The notes: generated by a model from the sequence alone, not told the origin. Shown: positions 1-7,133, counted from the first letter of the stretch. The stretch is DNA of 33,929 nucleotides from an uncultured Sulfurovum sp. (GCA_902727905.1 CACVAR010000149.1:1-33929); one strand, 5' to 3'. Numbers and translations: made by a program.

Positions 1-71
1 CCACAACTATTATGCCCATTTTTTACGCTATTAATACTGCCACACTTTTTACATCTTGGTCTATGTCTCAT
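1..71 (-). CDS. Partial transposase, N-terminal zinc ribbon
   Basis: The minus strand from an ATG at 69-71 reads MRHRPRCKKCGSINSVKNG followed by HNSCG and then leaves the window, so only about 23 residues are visible. A Cys-x-x-Cys-Gly-Ser zinc knuckle followed by a Val-Lys-Asn-Gly stretch is typical of the DNA-binding head of IS1 InsA and IS1595/ISL3-like transposases. An AAGG purine run lies upstream of the ATG as a plausible ribosome binding site. The catalytic domain is not in the window, so the IS family is uncertain. Confidence 0.5.
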   Translation of the reverse strand, partial: MRHRPRCKKCGSINSVKNGHNSC

Positions 72-122
72 AAACTCATTATACCTTGCTACTCTTATCA
101 ACTAATTTGAGATGCACGACCA
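1..122 (-). mobile_element. Left part of an insertion sequence (IS1/IS1595-like), cut by the window edge
   Basis: The leftmost bases encode, on the minus strand, the beginning of a zinc-ribbon transposase. Between that start (71) and about position 122 lies a short non-coding end whose outermost minus-strand bases would read GGTCGTGCATCTC. This could be the terminal inverted repeat. The other IS end lies outside the window, so the boundary at about 122 is an inference. It is supported by the way the neighbouring membrane-protein gene stops within this segment. An 11-base copy of the putative end also occurs at 2701-2711. Confidence 0.45.
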
Positions 123-428
123 AAAAATAATACCAAAACCCATTTCAGCAATATTTATAAATAATAAAAATGTCATATTACTAATTAACAACAAAGTAAT
201 CATCACATAAAGTAAATGTATAAACTTATCATTCGAATATCCCACCATTAGAAGTGATAATATCGTAACAACTGCAGGGATAATTCCCCACAATAAAATA
301 ACCGTACTACTTATAACTAATTCCATCAACTCTACTGATAATACTTGATCTAGAACACTCAACAAAAATAAAAAACTTAAAGTGAAAAACAATATACTTA
401 CCACAACTTTTGTTTTTAAAGTTTTCAT
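102..428 (-). CDS. Small integral membrane protein, probably 3'-truncated by an IS
   Basis: No family is recognised. The ATG at 428 is chosen because a strong AGAGGGG ribosome binding site precedes it; a longer frame to 512 would run into the kinase gene with a basic, implausible extension. The product is about 108 residues, Leu/Val/Ile rich, with three likely membrane helices (roughly residues 7-30, 35-62 and 72-97). It starts 1 bp after the stop of the ABC1-kinase gene, so it is the third gene of a TetR-kinase-membrane operon. The last residues (WSCISN and stop) fall in what appears to be the end of the inserted IS. The original C-terminus is therefore probably lost. Confidence 0.6.
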   Translation of the reverse strand: MKTLKTKVVVSILFFTLSFLFLLSVLDQVLSVELMELVISSTVILLWGIIPAVVTILSLLMVGYSNDKFIHLLYVMITLLLISNMTFLLFINIAEMGFGIIFWSCISN

Positions 429-429
429 T

Positions 430-1764
430 TTACATCCCCTCTCTAACCAGTTTCTGTGCAAACCTCGTATCAATCGTCGCTTCCATCTTCTCAAATATAT
501 TGTAATACCCAAGTAAAGTGCGATCTATAAAAATATAATCTGCATTCACTTTATGTACAGCATGACGTTGACTCTTTTGTACTTTCATAATGGTGTTAAA
601 CCCACGTTGTGAAAAGTCAGCATTCTTTTTAAAATCAAACTTCTCTTCTTCAAAAATTTCAATGTAAATTCGATCTAAAGGTTTAATGGTTGACTGATAA
701 AAAGCTAACATCTCAGCTTTGTCTCCACGGTCTACCATATTCACATTGGCGTACTGTTCGGTTACCTCTTCATCTGATACTTTGTCAATGAGTAAAACAT
801 GTAGTTTTGAAAACTCTTTCAAAAACTCCTTGTCAACTTTTTTAACACAGCCAAAGTCAATCATGCCTAACATATTGTCAGTCATAAAAATGAAGTTACC
901 CGGATTTGGATCAGCATGTATCATCTTAAGTCTGTAAAGTCCTATGAAAAAAGAGTCAAATATGAGTTGAGCATAATGATTACGAACTGCTTCACTTGGA
1001 TTACTCTTTAGAAACTCTTCAAAGCCTTTCCCCTCTAAAAATGTAGACGTTAAAACACTCTTACTTGACAAGTTTTCAATAACGCTTGGCACAACGATGA
1101 GTTCATGATTTAAATGCTTTTCATAAAACTTTGTATTCGCTGCTTCCAACTCGTAGTTAACCTCTTCTGTCAAACGTTGTTCGACCTCTTGCATAAGATG
1201 GTCAATGTCTTGACCTTTAGCAAAACGTTTTAATCCAAAGTTGATAACTGACAAATCAGACTCAATACTTGACGCAATACCCGGATACTGAACTTTTACA
1301 GCCAAGGCTTTACCGTCTAAGGTCGCTTTATGCACCTGTCCTAAAGAAGCTGCGCCAAAGGCATTGTTGTCAAAAGTGTCAAACACATTTTGTGGATAAT
1401 CATGAAGCTCCTGTTTAATGATTTTTCGTATTAATGCTTTGTTAATAGGAGGAATTGAATTGAATGACTTAGAAATTTCATCCAAATACTCCTGTGGTAA
1501 AAAAGGCAAACCCAAAGCAATTTGTTGGGCAATCTTTACAGACACGCCTTTAAGTTCACCTAAAGAGTCTATGATGACCTTTGCAATCTGGGCATGCGTA
1601 TCTGACTTAGAAACTTCTTTCTCTTCTTTTGACATAAAAGCTCTTTTCACAGCTCCTTTACTAGAAACTACACTTATTTTGAACATCGCTTTTCCAGCTA
1701 CTTTTCCACGTGAAAGTTTGGTGATTGGGATTTTCTTTTGTAAAGTATCGTTATTGGTCTGCAT
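430..1764 (-). CDS. ABC1/UbiB (AarF/ADCK-like) atypical kinase
   Basis: A 444-residue protein of the ABC1/COQ8/UbiB atypical kinase family, whose members support quinone or lipid-related metabolism as ATPases or small-molecule kinases. Visible elements are the KxGQ-equivalent KIAQ at residues 77-80 (Gly replaced by Ala), the Ala-rich nucleotide loop GAASLGQVH from about 137, the ATP-binding lysine in LAVKVQYPG (near 157), the catalytic HADPNPGNF from 283 and the metal-binding IDFG with Asp303. No C-terminal membrane helices are obvious, unlike E. coli UbiB. The start is preceded by AGAGGAG and lies 14 bp inside the end of the upstream TetR gene, so the two are translationally coupled. The TetR protein is probably its regulator. 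The substrate is unknown. Classification as an ABC1 kinase is secure; a ubiquinone or menaquinone role is inference. Confidence 0.9.
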   Translation of the reverse strand: MQTNNDTLQKKIPITKLSRGKVAGKAMFKISVVSSKGAVKRAFMSKEEKEVSKSDTHAQIAKVIIDSLGELKGVSVKIAQQIALGLPFLPQEYLDEISKSFNSIPPINKALIRKIIKQELHDYPQNVFDTFDNNAFGAASLGQVHKATLDGKALAVKVQYPGIASSIESDLSVINFGLKRFAKGQDIDHLMQEVEQRLTEEVNYELEAANTKFYEKHLNHELIVVPSVIENLSSKSVLTSTFLEGKGFEEFLKSNPSEAVRNHYAQLIFDSFFIGLYRLKMIHADPNPGNFIFMTDNMLGMIDFGCVKKVDKEFLKEFSKLHVLLIDKVSDEEVTEQYANVNMVDRGDKAEMLAFYQSTIKPLDRIYIEIFEEEKFDFKKNADFSQRGFNTIMKVQKSQRHAVHKVNADYIFIDRTLLGYYNIFEKMEATIDTRFAQKLVREGM

Positions 1765-2494
1765 CTAAAACTCCTCTTAACTTTCGTTTCATTTTAGAAA
1801 AACCTGTCTTTTTTACAGAGAATCTTTCCAATGCTCCGAGCAGATGAGTTTTAAACAAAAACATCCCCAAATCATTGGCTCGGTTTAAAATATGTGATTG
1901 TAACAAGGCTTCAACTACCCCTAAAGAGTGGTCTATAAACTGTGTGGTATTTTCAAACATCTCAGAGTCGTCTTTTAGCCAATAAGCAACGACCATAATG
2001 TAATAGTCCCAAAAAAGTCTTGGTAAATGCTCTTCAAAAGGAGGGGTTGGAATCTCTTCGGCTTCAATGGCAATGATTAACATATCTGCCACCATGTCGG
2101 TAAACACTTCATTGTTTCCATAAAGTGCATCCAGTTTTAAACCACCTGATTGAAACACCATGTCAGAAATTTGTAAAATAAACTCTCTGTCTTCCAAATA
2201 AAGCTCTAATTCTGTCTCTATAAGTGTTTGTAGTTGTTCTCTAAGTGAATAAGTATGAAAATCTTCAATGCTTTGTAAAATCTCTGCTGTCTGCTTATGT
2301 TTTTCTTCAACATAGGCAAAAACAATTTTTTCTTTTGTTGAAAAGTAGTTGTAAATAGTAGGATTAGAGACTCCAGCATTCTTTGCCATCTCTCTCATCG
2401 AAGCATTTTTAAAGCCTTTTTCTATAATAAGATTGACAGCTTCTTCCAAGATTTTTGCTTTTGTTTGTTCTTTTGCTGACTTTGAGACCTTCAT
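1751..2494 (-). CDS. TetR/AcrR-family transcriptional regulator
   Basis: 247 residues. An N-terminal TetR helix-turn-helix is clear at about residues 12-58, with SMREMAKNAGVSNPTIYNYF as the recognition core. The rest is a helical ligand-binding and dimerisation domain. The C-terminus is long and basic (KKTGFSKMKRKLRG). The ATG at 2494 follows AGGAG with a 5-base spacer. It is the first gene of an operon with the ABC1 kinase, overlapping it by 14 bp, and probably represses that operon. Palindromic AT-rich sequences in its own upstream region (2522-2558) are candidate operators. The ligand is unknown. Confidence 0.9.
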   Translation of the reverse strand: MKVSKSAKEQTKAKILEEAVNLIIEKGFKNASMREMAKNAGVSNPTIYNYFSTKEKIVFAYVEEKHKQTAEILQSIEDFHTYSLREQLQTLIETELELYLEDREFILQISDMVFQSGGLKLDALYGNNEVFTDMVADMLIIAIEAEEIPTPPFEEHLPRLFWDYYIMVVAYWLKDDSEMFENTTQFIDHSLGVVEALLQSHILNRANDLGMFLFKTHLLGALERFSVKKTGFSKMKRKLRGVLDADQ

Positions 2495-2518
2495 AAATAC
2501 TCCTAAAGTTTTAAATAT

Positions 2519-2558
2519 TTAACTAAGTATAGTAAAAATAGCAATATTTGTCAATATT
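2519..2558. promoter_or_regulatory. Candidate TetR operator region
   Basis: Immediately upstream of the tetR-like gene there are two dyads. One is a near-palindrome of the form TTAACTA-AG-TATAGTAA (about 2519-2535). The other is AATATT-4 bp-AATATT (2543-2548 and 2553-2558). TetR regulators often bind such dyads in their own promoters. The region is very AT-rich, so the assignment is tentative. Confidence 0.3.
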
Positions 2559-2623
2559 TTATATACTAAATTAAAATTTTAATTTTATTCTCTATTTTAT
2601 AGTTAATTTGTATTATTTATTGT

Positions 2624-2629
2624 TATAAT
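2624..2629 (+). promoter_or_regulatory. Candidate -10 box for the CAP-domain gene
   Basis: A perfect TATAAT lies about 100 bp upstream of the CAP gene start, without a convincing -35 element, as is common for sigma70 promoters in Campylobacterota. If used, the transcript leader would contain the palindromic element at 2654-2699. Confidence 0.35.
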
Positions 2630-2653
2630 TTTAATGGGTTAAATAATGATGAC

Positions 2654-2699
2654 CCTAATGCACAAGAAGTATTTTAGTTACAGATACTTCTTGTGTTAG
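2654..2699. repeat. Palindromic repeat element, copy 1 (CACAAGAAG-type)
   Basis: A perfect 12-bp inverted repeat, CACAAGAAGTAT (2661-2672) and ATACTTCTTGTG (2684-2695), has an 11-base loop. It can be extended by CTAA/TTAG beyond a 2-base bulge. The same arm sequence, (C)CTAACACAAGAAG, forms the ends of a second, larger element at 6991-7100. There is no T-tract, so it is not a classical terminator. It lies in the probable leader of the CAP gene. Confidence 0.6.
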
Positions 2700-2732
2700 T
2701 GTCGTGCATCTATAAATATAATGGAGAGTATC

Positions 2733-3959
2733 ATGAAAAAACAATCGCATACTTTTATAATAGGAGGATTTGTCCTCTTTGCTACATACCTCTATTATCT
2801 TTCAGCTACACCTATCCCTGATCCCTTAACAATTAAAGAAGTACCCAAATTAAATATTCAAGTAGAAGAACAAAATGCACTTAACTATCTAAACTCTTTA
2901 CGCATAGGTGCTGGTCTTGTTCCTTTTCAAAGTCAACACCAACTAAATAAAGCAGCTAGAAGTCATGCCAACTATTTAACGAACCATTTTACTTATGGAC
3001 ACCAACAACAAGCAATACATAAAGATTTTACTGGAAAGTTTGCTTCCTCGCGTGTAACCCATGCAGGCTATGCTACTCCTCTAGTGATAGAAAATGTTTC
3101 AACCCATAATCAAAACTATAAAGAGTCAATCAATGGTCTTTTCTCTGCCATCTACCACCGTTTAGCATTTTTGGATTTTCGTTCAGATGCTATAGGTATT
3201 GGTATTAGCCAACATAGACATCAAAAACAGCAAACAGCTTTTGTTTATAATATGAGTTCAAAAACCTTAGAAACACTCTACAAAAAAAATAAAAATGCAA
3301 GCTCTACAGAGATTAATCAAGCGCTGAATAGTAATAAAAAACGTAATCAAAATGTTGTTATTTATCCTTTTAACAAGCAACAAGGCGTACCTCCTGCATT
3401 TTTTGATGAACTACCAGACCCTCTCCCAGAGCATAAAGTAAGTGGTTTCCCTATAAGTGTTTCTTTTAATTCAGCTTTTCATAAAGAGGGGAAACTCTTA
3501 AAGTTTGAACTCTATAATAATGATGGTGTTCAAATACATAATACGTTAAAATTTAACCATCAAACAGATCCCAACAAACGTTTAGAAAAACTAGACTTCG
3601 TGCTTTTCCCACTAAAAAGACTTGAATGGAATAGTAAGTACCATGTAAAATTCCTAGCAATTATTGATAAAGAGATAGTAAGTAAAGAGTGGAGTTTTCA
3701 AACACAAAAATTTAATATACCTCTTCATGTTATCAATCATAACAATCATGTTTTTACCGTTAAAGAAAATCACTCTCGTATTTTTTATTTTCCTCCAACA
3801 TCTAAAGTAGATCTATTACAAGATATTGCTTATCCTTCTAATGTAGACATTGAGTTTATAGACAAAAACACCATTAAACTAACAGCCCTCGCCAGTATAC
3901 AACGTAAACAAAAACTATCCATTGGGAAATACCATTTAACTTTAGACATCAGAAGATAA
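2733..3959 (+). CDS. Membrane-anchored CAP/SCP-domain protein
   Basis: The ATG at 2733 is preferred over the in-frame ATG at 2721 because GGAGAG lies just before it, giving 408 residues. An N-terminal signal or anchor helix (about residues 8-25) predicts a periplasmic or surface location. Residues 45-180 form a CAP (SCP/PR-1-like) domain: ALNYLNSLR at the start, SHANYLTNHF with a conserved His, IENVSTH with the conserved Glu, and the YHRLAFLD helix before a DAIGIGI strand. The remaining 220 residues look like beta-rich domains of unknown type, possibly an Ig-like fold around WNSKYHVKFLAII. Bacterial CAP proteins have been linked to cell-envelope functions, but no specific activity can be assigned. 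It is followed 17 bp later by the RNA methyltransferase gene, with which it may be cotranscribed. Confidence 0.8.
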   Translation: MKKQSHTFIIGGFVLFATYLYYLSATPIPDPLTIKEVPKLNIQVEEQNALNYLNSLRIGAGLVPFQSQHQLNKAARSHANYLTNHFTYGHQQQAIHKDFTGKFASSRVTHAGYATPLVIENVSTHNQNYKESINGLFSAIYHRLAFLDFRSDAIGIGISQHRHQKQQTAFVYNMSSKTLETLYKKNKNASSTEINQALNSNKKRNQNVVIYPFNKQQGVPPAFFDELPDPLPEHKVSGFPISVSFNSAFHKEGKLLKFELYNNDGVQIHNTLKFNHQTDPNKRLEKLDFVLFPLKRLEWNSKYHVKFLAIIDKEIVSKEWSFQTQKFNIPLHVINHNNHVFTVKENHSRIFYFPPTSKVDLLQDIAYPSNVDIEFIDKNTIKLTALASIQRKQKLSIGKYHLTLDIRR

Positions 3960-3976
3960 TGCTGATATAATTCTTT

Positions 3977-4753
3977 ATGTATTTAACCAGCATTGACAAT
4001 CCCAATATTCCAGAACTTCTTATTTATCAACAACTTCGTGACAATGCTTTTACAGAAGACAACTCTTTTATTGCCGACTCAGCTAAAGTTGTAAACCTAA
4101 TCTTGGAAACTGGTATAGAGGTAAAAAGTATATTTGCTACGCAAGAGTACTATAATGAGTTCGCTACACTTATAGAAAAAAAGAACATCCCTAAACTTTA
4201 TGTTGCAACAAAAGAACTCATGCAAACCATTGTTGGACATAAAGTACACCACAATGTTATGTTACATGGCATACGTCCTAGTCAAATAAAGATTAATGCA
4301 CTGGACAAAGAGATTGTCATGCTAGACAACATTACTTCAAGTGAAAATGTAGGCTCCATAGCCCGTTCAGCTACTGCTTTAGGCATAAACTCTTATATGC
4401 TACCCAAACAAGGTCCTCACCCCTTTGGGAGACGTGCTTTAAGAGTTTCTATGGGACATACAAGCCACTTAAAGACACATCTATATGATGATATAAAAAC
4501 CACACTCAAAGAGCTAAAGACTAGGGGTTACACCATTTATGCAGCTGAAATTACTGAAACATCAACTCCCTTGTCTAAAGTAACAGTTTCGGATAAATGG
4601 GTTTTACTCATGGGTCATGAAGGTCATGGCATTTCAGAAGATATACTAGAACTCTGTTCAGAAGTGGTACACATAGAAATGGAACCCAACATTAAAAGTT
4701 TTAACGTTGCTGTAGCAGCTTCAATTCTTATGTATAAATTTAAATTTAAATAA
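3977..4753 (+). CDS. SpoU/TrmH-family RNA 2'-O-methyltransferase
   Basis: 258 residues, matching the SPOUT class (TrmH/SpoU, RlmB-like) that transfers a methyl group from S-adenosylmethionine to a ribose 2'-OH in rRNA or tRNA. The knotted C-terminal domain shows the three usual motifs: motif 1 with the N-S-E-N-V-G-S-like stretch SSENVGSIARSATALG, motif 2 WVLLMGHEGHGIS, and motif 3 IKSFNVAVAASILMY. The N-terminal 100 residues are the substrate-binding extension typical of RlmB/TsnR-like enzymes. The start has no clear Shine-Dalgarno sequence, so coupling to the upstream CAP gene is possible. The exact target nucleotide cannot be deduced. Confidence 0.88.
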   Translation: MYLTSIDNPNIPELLIYQQLRDNAFTEDNSFIADSAKVVNLILETGIEVKSIFATQEYYNEFATLIEKKNIPKLYVATKELMQTIVGHKVHHNVMLHGIRPSQIKINALDKEIVMLDNITSSENVGSIARSATALGINSYMLPKQGPHPFGRRALRVSMGHTSHLKTHLYDDIKTTLKELKTRGYTIYAAEITETSTPLSKVTVSDKWVLLMGHEGHGISEDILELCSEVVHIEMEPNIKSFNVAVAASILMYKFKFK

Positions 4754-4803
4754 AAAATTTAATATTTCACAATTAAAACACAACTTTAATTTATACTTAT
4801 GCC

Positions 4804-4960
4804 ATGAGAGTCATTCATACTGTTTTCCCTTCATGATGATTTTACTGGCTCTCATCAATTAGCTTTTACTTCATACTTTTCTCTTCCCACCCGACTTTAT
4901 TTGGTCAGGGTAAAAGCTATTTTATTACTACATTAATAAATCATCATACTTTTTTCTCCT
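4804..4960. repeat. Tandem structured repeats in the intergenic region
   Basis: Two successive stem-loops occur. Stem 1 is ATGAGAGTCA (4804-4813) with TGGCTCTCAT (4846-4855), including one G-T pair. Stem 2 is TAGCTTTTAC (4860-4869) with GTAAAAGCTA (4910-4919). The 5' side of each loop carries the related sequence TCATACT(G)TTTTC(C)CT (from about 4815 and 4871). A third copy of that motif follows at about 4944. No open reading frame of worth covers the region. It may be a terminator region, a small RNA or decayed repeats. Confidence 0.4.
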
Positions 4961-5010
4961 TTTAATACTTCTTTAGATACATTGTCGCTAACTAGCATAG
5001 AGGAATAACA

Positions 5011-5898
5011 ATGAAAACTGACAAACTAAAAGGACTCATTTGGTGTTCACTACTTGGTGATGCCTATAGCTTAGGGGGACATTGGATTTATGACCAAGAA
5101 CAACTAGCAAACTCTACCCTTAACTTTAATGGTTTAAACGACCCACTATCTAACTATCATTCTACTAAAAAAGCAGGAGACTTTACCCACTATGGAGACC
5201 AAACAGTTTGGCTTTTAGAACACTTACAAGAAACCAAGAGCTATGATCCGTTTGATTATGCTAGCTACTGGCAAAAGAGCATGAGTAACTACAATGGATA
5301 TAAAGATGGTGCATCTGAAGCTTCTTTAAAAAACCTTAATGATGGGAAATCTTTTATGGGCTGTGGGTCTGACTCTACCGATTTATCAATTGTAGGTAGA
5401 CATTCTCCTTTATTGTTTACATTAAAAAATATAGATGAATTATTAGAGAGTATTAAACTCCATAACTGTTTAACACATTTAAGTAAAGAGACTTTAGATG
5501 CGAGTAAATATATTATGGAAGTTACGTTGGCAATGATCTATGATTTAGATGTTGAAAAAACTTTAAAGGAACGTTCAGTCTTTTATGGTGATATGGTTGA
5601 GGAAGAAGTTTCAAAAGCTTTTTTATTAAAGAACAAACCTGCTAATGAAGCACTACAAGAACTAGGTATCTCATGTGATGTCAAAGGTGGTTTAGCCTCA
5701 ACTGTCTATTTACTCCTTAACTATCACAATGATTTTACTGCTTTACTCAAAGCTAATCTACTCGCAGGAGGAGACTCAGCATCAAGAGCAATGGTTGCTG
5801 GAATGGTTGTGGGGGCAAAATATGGTTTTGAAGCTACTAAGCCAGCATGGATAAAAGAGCTTAATCAATATGAAAAGTTAAGTGAACTTATCAATTAA
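5011..5898 (+). CDS. ADP-ribosylglycohydrolase-family protein, divergent metal site
   Basis: 295 residues of the DraG/ADP-ribosylglycohydrolase fold, which normally removes ADP-ribose using two Mg2+ ions. The N-terminal LLGDAYSLGGHWIYD (G16, D17) and the C-terminal LLAGGDSASRAMVAG are the family landmarks. The usual S/T-D-D triplet appears here as HYGDQT (D63). The usual C-terminal GGDTDT is GGDSAS (D255, A257), so one acidic metal ligand is replaced. This resembles a subgroup of bacterial J1-crystallin-like homologues and suggests altered catalysis or another substrate. AGAGGAA precedes the ATG. No ADP-ribosyltransferase partner is adjacent. Confidence 0.8.
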   Translation: MKTDKLKGLIWCSLLGDAYSLGGHWIYDQEQLANSTLNFNGLNDPLSNYHSTKKAGDFTHYGDQTVWLLEHLQETKSYDPFDYASYWQKSMSNYNGYKDGASEASLKNLNDGKSFMGCGSDSTDLSIVGRHSPLLFTLKNIDELLESIKLHNCLTHLSKETLDASKYIMEVTLAMIYDLDVEKTLKERSVFYGDMVEEEVSKAFLLKNKPANEALQELGISCDVKGGLASTVYLLLNYHNDFTALLKANLLAGGDSASRAMVAGMVVGAKYGFEATKPAWIKELNQYEKLSELIN

Positions 5899-5908
5899 GC
5901 TTTGTGAG

Positions 5909-6403
5909 TCATAAAGTGAACAGCTTTAAATAGATAAATATAAGTACTATTCCCCCAACAGCAAAAAAGAAATGCTCCTTTGGGTTTGACTCAATAAAGA
6001 AAATATCCATAGATTTATTGTTAGAAAGAAAGTAAATAGGAACAATAAAGAGTAACGCCCAAACCACATTAGTCAATATCACTTCCATGCTGCTAAAAAT
6101 TTCCTCATAATCAACAGAGAAAAGAAGTACGGAGCTATCCAGTAAAAAGTTTGCTACGAAAGGAAATAGTGCTATACTGTAAAGTGTCACCAAAGTAAAT
6201 GCTCTTGCGAACTTACAACGAAGTAAAATACCAGCAATCATAAAAATACCCAAAAGAATGGGTAAAATTTTTATTAAGAGTGGGGTTTCTTCATCTATTA
6301 TCACTTGCACTAGCAGAAAACTTAATGCGAAGGCTATTAACCAAATAATCACTACTGTTAATTTCTTTTTAAAAGAACTTCCATCAGAGTAAAGCGTTAA
6401 CAT
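5909..6403 (-). CDS. Integral membrane protein of unknown function
   Basis: 164 residues, not recognised. There are about five hydrophobic helices (residues 15-35, 43-60, 65-88, 105-125 and 143-162) with short connecting segments. The N-terminus is Ser/Lys-rich and probably cytoplasmic. AAGGAA lies just upstream of the ATG at 6403. The gene converges on the ADP-ribosylglycohydrolase gene with a 10-bp gap and stands alone on its strand, divergent from the hemoglobin gene. No signature residues suggest transport or catalysis. Confidence 0.6.
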   Translation of the reverse strand: MLTLYSDGSSFKKKLTVVIIWLIAFALSFLLVQVIIDEETPLLIKILPILLGIFMIAGILLRCKFARAFTLVTLYSIALFPFVANFLLDSSVLLFSVDYEEIFSSMEVILTNVVWALLFIVPIYFLSNNKSMDIFFIESNPKEHFFFAVGGIVLIFIYLKLFTL

Positions 6404-6540
6404 ATGTTTTTCCTTATTTCTATATGTTACATTATATCAAATATATATTATTCTATAATAAGATTATTTAGTCAATTTTATTTATTAAGTATTAAGTTAT
6501 TTTCTACTATAAATAGCTCCATATAATATGAAGGTAAAAC

Positions 6541-6981
6541 ATGAACTACAGTATCATCCCACACAATGCAAATTACGTTCCACAAGTACAAAAACCAAAC
6601 GCAACATTCTTAGCTCAGGTTGGTGAACAGGGAATTCGAGACTTACTATCACGTTTTTATGTCTGTTTAGACCAAAGTGCCATTAGAGACATATTTCCAG
6701 CTAAAGATGCTGCAGAGATGGAAAAGGCTGCACAAACTTCTGCTGACTTTTTCATACAAATCTGTGGTGGACCAGCCTATTTTAACCAGAGACATGGAAT
6801 GCCTAAAATGCGTCAAAGACATATGCCTTTTACCATTACAGCTGAAGGAAGACTTCATTGGTTAATTTGTTTTGAAAATGCATTACAACCTTTAGAGAGT
6901 TCAGTTAAAGAGGAAGACTTACAAAGTTTTTGGGATTATCTTAATACTTTTTCAATTATGATGATTAATGCGCACGGTTAG
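6541..6981 (+). CDS. Group II truncated hemoglobin
   Basis: 146 residues. The segment GGPAYFNQRHGMPKMRQRHMPF is the group II (trHbO-like) signature. It includes the proximal heme-ligand histidine of RQRHMPF (His94) and the group II tryptophan Trp107 in LHWL; Tyr40 is a likely B10 tyrosine. Proteins of this group bind O2 or NO and take part in NO detoxification or oxygen handling. The N-terminal 20 residues form a short extension common in the Campylobacterota versions. GAAGG lies 7 bases before the ATG, and a TATAAT-like box sits just upstream. It differs from the group III hemoglobin Ctb of Campylobacter jejuni. It is transcribed alone and followed by a hairpin at its stop codon. Confidence 0.88.
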   Translation: MNYSIIPHNANYVPQVQKPNATFLAQVGEQGIRDLLSRFYVCLDQSAIRDIFPAKDAAEMEKAAQTSADFFIQICGGPAYFNQRHGMPKMRQRHMPFTITAEGRLHWLICFENALQPLESSVKEEDLQSFWDYLNTFSIMMINAHG

Positions 6982-6996
6982 GAGTTAAGTCCTAAC
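6977..6996 (+). terminator. Hairpin at the hemoglobin stop codon
   Basis: GTTAGGA (6977-6983) and TCCTAAC (6990-6996) form a perfect 7-bp stem with a 6-base loop, and the stop codon (6979-6981) lies in the 5' arm. The 3' arm is shared with the left end of the larger element at 6991-7100, so the two structures are mutually exclusive. There is no T-tract. A role in termination or mRNA protection is inferred. Confidence 0.4.
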
Positions 6997-7100
6997 ACAA
7001 GAAGTAAAAGGGAGGAAGAATATAATGAATTTAGGGAGGTTTCATTAGAAATAATATAAGCTTAGTAAAACTAAGCGTTACAAAACCTTCTTGTGCTAGG
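6991..7100. repeat. Palindromic repeat element, copy 2, with branched interior
   Basis: The ends CCTAACACAAGAAG (6991-7004) and CTTCTTGTGCTAGG (7087-7100) are inverted repeats with one mismatch in 14. They enclose two further stem-loops: TAATGAA/TTCATTA (7023-7029, 7041-7047) and GCTTAG/CTAAGC (7060-7065, 7071-7076). The outer arms match the arms of the element at 2654-2699. The 110-bp unit could be a MITE-like mobile palindrome or a structured RNA in the hemoglobin 3' region. A promoter-like sequence for the next operon begins just after it. Confidence 0.55.
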
Positions 7101-7101
7101 C

Positions 7102-7133
7102 TTGACGTATTATATAAGTATTTCGTGTATAAT
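7102..7133 (+). promoter_or_regulatory. Candidate promoter of the DUF4178 operon
   Basis: TTGACG at 7102-7107 and a perfect TATAAT at 7128-7133 are separated by 20 bp, longer than the ideal 17. The box lies about 70 bp before the first start codon of the operon. It is the best sigma70-like match in this gap. Confidence 0.4.

Noticed and set aside
429-512. Longer start for the first membrane protein gene
   Set aside because: The extension lies inside the kinase gene and is strongly basic; the ATG at 428 has the good ribosome binding site.
4780-4980. Minus-strand mini-frames behind the repeated purine-ATG motif
   Set aside because: They encode only 2 to 10 residues with no shared sequence, so they are probably not translated genes.
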